A DNA stretch of 64,000 nt from Micromonospora thermarum (GTDB lineage Bacteria > Actinomycetota > Actinomycetes > Mycobacteriales > Micromonosporaceae): contig NZ_JAATEO010000009.1 in NCBI RefSeq assembly GCF_012034245.1, forward strand, positions 62,001 to 126,000, given 5' to 3'. This document shows positions 62,574-64,000 of this stretch, piece after piece. Positions within the stretch are counted from its first letter, which is position 1, and every line of letters starts with the position of its first letter. Both the position numbers and the translations under genes were made by a program. The notes below the pieces were generated by a model. The model saw nothing but the letters and a program-made list of their open reading frames with translations. It was not told the origin of the DNA and searched no databases.

Positions 62574-63748
62574 GCGTTACCTCCGGCCTTCCGCGCGGCC
62601 TCGGCGCTGCCCTTGGCGGCGGCGCCCGGGTGCCCGGTGCCCTTGACCGCCGCCTCCAGCGACTTGCGGACGCCGTCGAGCAGCTCGTTCCAGCTCGCCT
62701 CGAACTTCTCCACGCCCTCGCGCTCCAGCGTCTCGATCACGTCGGCCATGTCGACGCCCACCGACTCCAGACCCGCGAAGACCTGCCGGGCGTCGTCGTA
62801 CGCGCCGGTGACGGTGTCGCCCCGGACCTCGCCGTGGTCGGCGAACGCGTGGATCACCGCCTCCGGCATGGTGTTGACCGTGCCGGGCGCGATCAGCTCC
62901 TCCACGTAGATCACGTCCCGGTAGTCCGGGTTCTTCGTCGAGGTGGACGCCCACAGTGGGCGCTGCGGGTGCGCCCCGGCGTCGGCGAGGGCCTGCCAGC
63001 GGGCGGAGGAGAAGACCTCGGTGTACCGCTCGTACGCCAGCCGCGCGTTGGCCACCGCGGCCTTGCCGCGCAGCGCCCTCGCGTCCGCCGAGCCGATCTT
63101 CTCCAGGCGCTTGTCGACCTCCGTGTCGACCCGGGACACGAAGAACGACGCCACCGAGCCGATCTTGGACAGGTCGTGGCCGTTCGCCTTCGCCTGCTCA
63201 AGGCCGGCGAGGAACGCGTCCATGACCGCCGAGTACCGGTCCAGGCCGAAGATCAGGGTGACGTTCACGCTGATGCCCTCGGCCAGGGTGGCGGTGATCG
63301 CCGGCAGGCCGGCCTCGGTGGCCGGGATCTTGATGAACAGGTTCGGCCGGTCGACCAGCCACCAGAGCGCCTTGGCCTCGGCGACGGTCCGCTCCGTCTC
63401 GTACGCCAGCCGCGGGTCCACCTCCAGGGAGACCCGGCCGTCGACCCCGGCGGTGGCGTCGTACGCCGGGCGCATCACGTCGCACGCCCACCGCACGTCG
63501 TACGCGGTGAGGTTGCGCACCGCCTCCTCGACGTCCACCCCGCGGATCGCCAGGTCGCGCAGCTGCCAGTCGTACTCGTCGGCGTCGCTCAACGCCTTGG
63601 CGAAGATCGTCGGATTGCTGGTCACGCCGACGAGGTGCTTCTCGCGGCGCAGCTGGTCCAGCCCGCCGGAGCTGAGCCGTACCCGTGAAAGATCATCGAG
63701 CCAGACCGCCACGCCCGCGGCGGTGAGCTCACCCAACCTGTCCGTCAT
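62570..63748 (-). CDS. tal: Transaldolase
   Basis: 392 residues, the long actinobacterial/cyanobacterial type. [23 protein letters not shown] near residue 40, [23 protein letters not shown], the Schiff-base lysine in [38 protein letters not shown] and [32 protein letters not shown]. It moves a dihydroxyacetone unit between sugar phosphates. ATG 63748 ([22 protein letters not shown]) is preceded by GAGGGGAG; an earlier ATG at 63796 would overlap tkt and lacks similarity. Confidence 0.96.
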   Translation of the reverse strand: MTDRLGELTAAGVAVWLDDLSRVRLSSGGLDQLRREKHLVGVTSNPTIFAKALSDADEYDWQLRDLAIRGVDVEEAVRNLTAYDVRWACDVMRPAYDATAGVDGRVSLEVDPRLAYETERTVAEAKALWWLVDRPNLFIKIPATEAGLPAITATLAEGISVNVTLIFGLDRYSAVMDAFLAGLEQAKANGHDLSKIGSVASFFVSRVDTEVDKRLEKIGSADARALRGKAAVANARLAYERYTEVFSSARWQALADAGAHPQRPLWASTSTKNPDYRDVIYVEELIAPGTVNTMPEAVIHAFADHGEVRGDTVTGAYDDARQVFAGLESVGVDMADVIETLEREGVEKFEASWNELLDGVRKSLEAAVKGTGHPGAAAKGSAEAARKAGGNA

Positions 63749-63764
63749 GCCGTCCACGCTCCCC

Positions 63765-64000
63765 TCAGTTGCCGGTGGTGAAACCAGTGATGTCACCGAC
63801 GCGGGTCAGCGCCGCGTGCGCGGCGGCCACGATCCGGTCGGGGGTGAACCCGAACTGCTCGAAGAGCATCGAGTGCGGCGCGCTCGCGCCGTAGTGCTCC
63901 AGGCTGACGGTCTCGCCGCAGTCGCCGACGATCGCGCGCCACGACATCGCGATACCCGCCTCCACGCTCACGCGCGCCTTCACCGCCCGCGGCAGGACCG
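63765..64000 (-). CDS. tkt: Transketolase, C-terminal end (partial)
   Basis: Only the last ~78 codons are in the window; the gene continues beyond base 64000. [49 protein letters not shown] is the conserved C-terminal domain of transketolase. It is the first gene visible of the operon and ends 16 bases before the tal ATG. Confidence 0.95.
   Translation of the reverse strand, partial: VLPRAVKARVSVEAGIAMSWRAIVGDCGETVSLEHYGASAPHSMLFEQFGFTPDRIVAAAHAALTRVGDITGFTTGN

Overview
The window looks like chromosomal DNA from a high-GC actinobacterium, most likely Micromonosporaceae (Micromonospora-like). This rests on the GC-rich codon use, a RapZ-YvcK-WhiA operon, an RbpA protein, a mycothiol-type maleylpyruvate isomerase family protein, a CoaE-GrpB fusion, the tkt-tal-pgi-zwf-opcA-pgl cluster, and many GTG/TTG and apparently leaderless starts. 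Genus placement is inference; no rRNA is present. I saw no tRNA, rRNA, CRISPR array or intact prophage.

Layout. 1-1727: end of a branched-chain amino-acid ABC transporter operon (livM-livG-livF). 1866-13625: DNA polymerase I, ribosomal protein S1, CoaE and UvrB, the same order as in mycobacteria, with small accessory genes between them. 13626-15515: a frameshifted TnpB-like nuclease gene with a coupled small ORF in front. 15516-24741: accessory genes (an XRE regulator, a PnuC-NadR NAD-salvage pair, a TerC exporter behind a yybP-ykoY-type manganese riboswitch, a muropeptide-recycling pair, a phosphatase, a lysoplasmalogenase, a serine hydrolase). 24851-35840: TypA, two DedA-family proteins, several decayed or truncated genes (MMPL transporter remnant, lytic transglycosylase lacking its front, MFS transporter without a start codon), a MarR-hydrolase pair and a cold-shock protein. 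36038-49961: metallo-hydrolase pair, RsgA, UvrA, a Rieske protein, a large secreted penicillin-acylase-type enzyme, UvrC and a RecQ helicase. 50149-57275: rapZ-yvcK-whiA, gap-pgk-tpiA, secG and rbpA. 57309-64000 (minus strand): pentose-phosphate operon tkt-tal-pgi-zwf-opcA-pgl.

How the parts fit. The window holds the complete UvrABC excision-repair set plus Pol I and a RecQ helicase. Upstream of all five genes (polA, uvrB, uvrA, uvrC, recQ) I find the same promoter layout: a TGTCR-type box, exactly eight bases, then TANNNT. This is the RecA-independent DNA-damage promoter (RecA-NDp, activated by PafBC) known from mycobacteria, so these scattered genes probably form one damage regulon. Lower glycolysis lies on the plus strand and the pentose-phosphate pathway on the minus strand, converging at rbpA/pgl, with the carbon-flux factor YvcK nearby.

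The most unusual items are: (1) the shared damage promoter; (2) three mini-ORFs encoding peptides that begin MSER, each inserted between genes so that its stop overlaps the next gene's start by four bases; (3) the TnpB-like gene with a non-standard N-terminus, a frameshift, a lost zinc ligand and 3' hairpins; (4) a membrane-anchored protein made of a tandem duplication; (5) a DedA protein fused to a PAP2-like domain that has lost its active-site residues; (6) the cluster of decaying genes at 28.4-34 kb.
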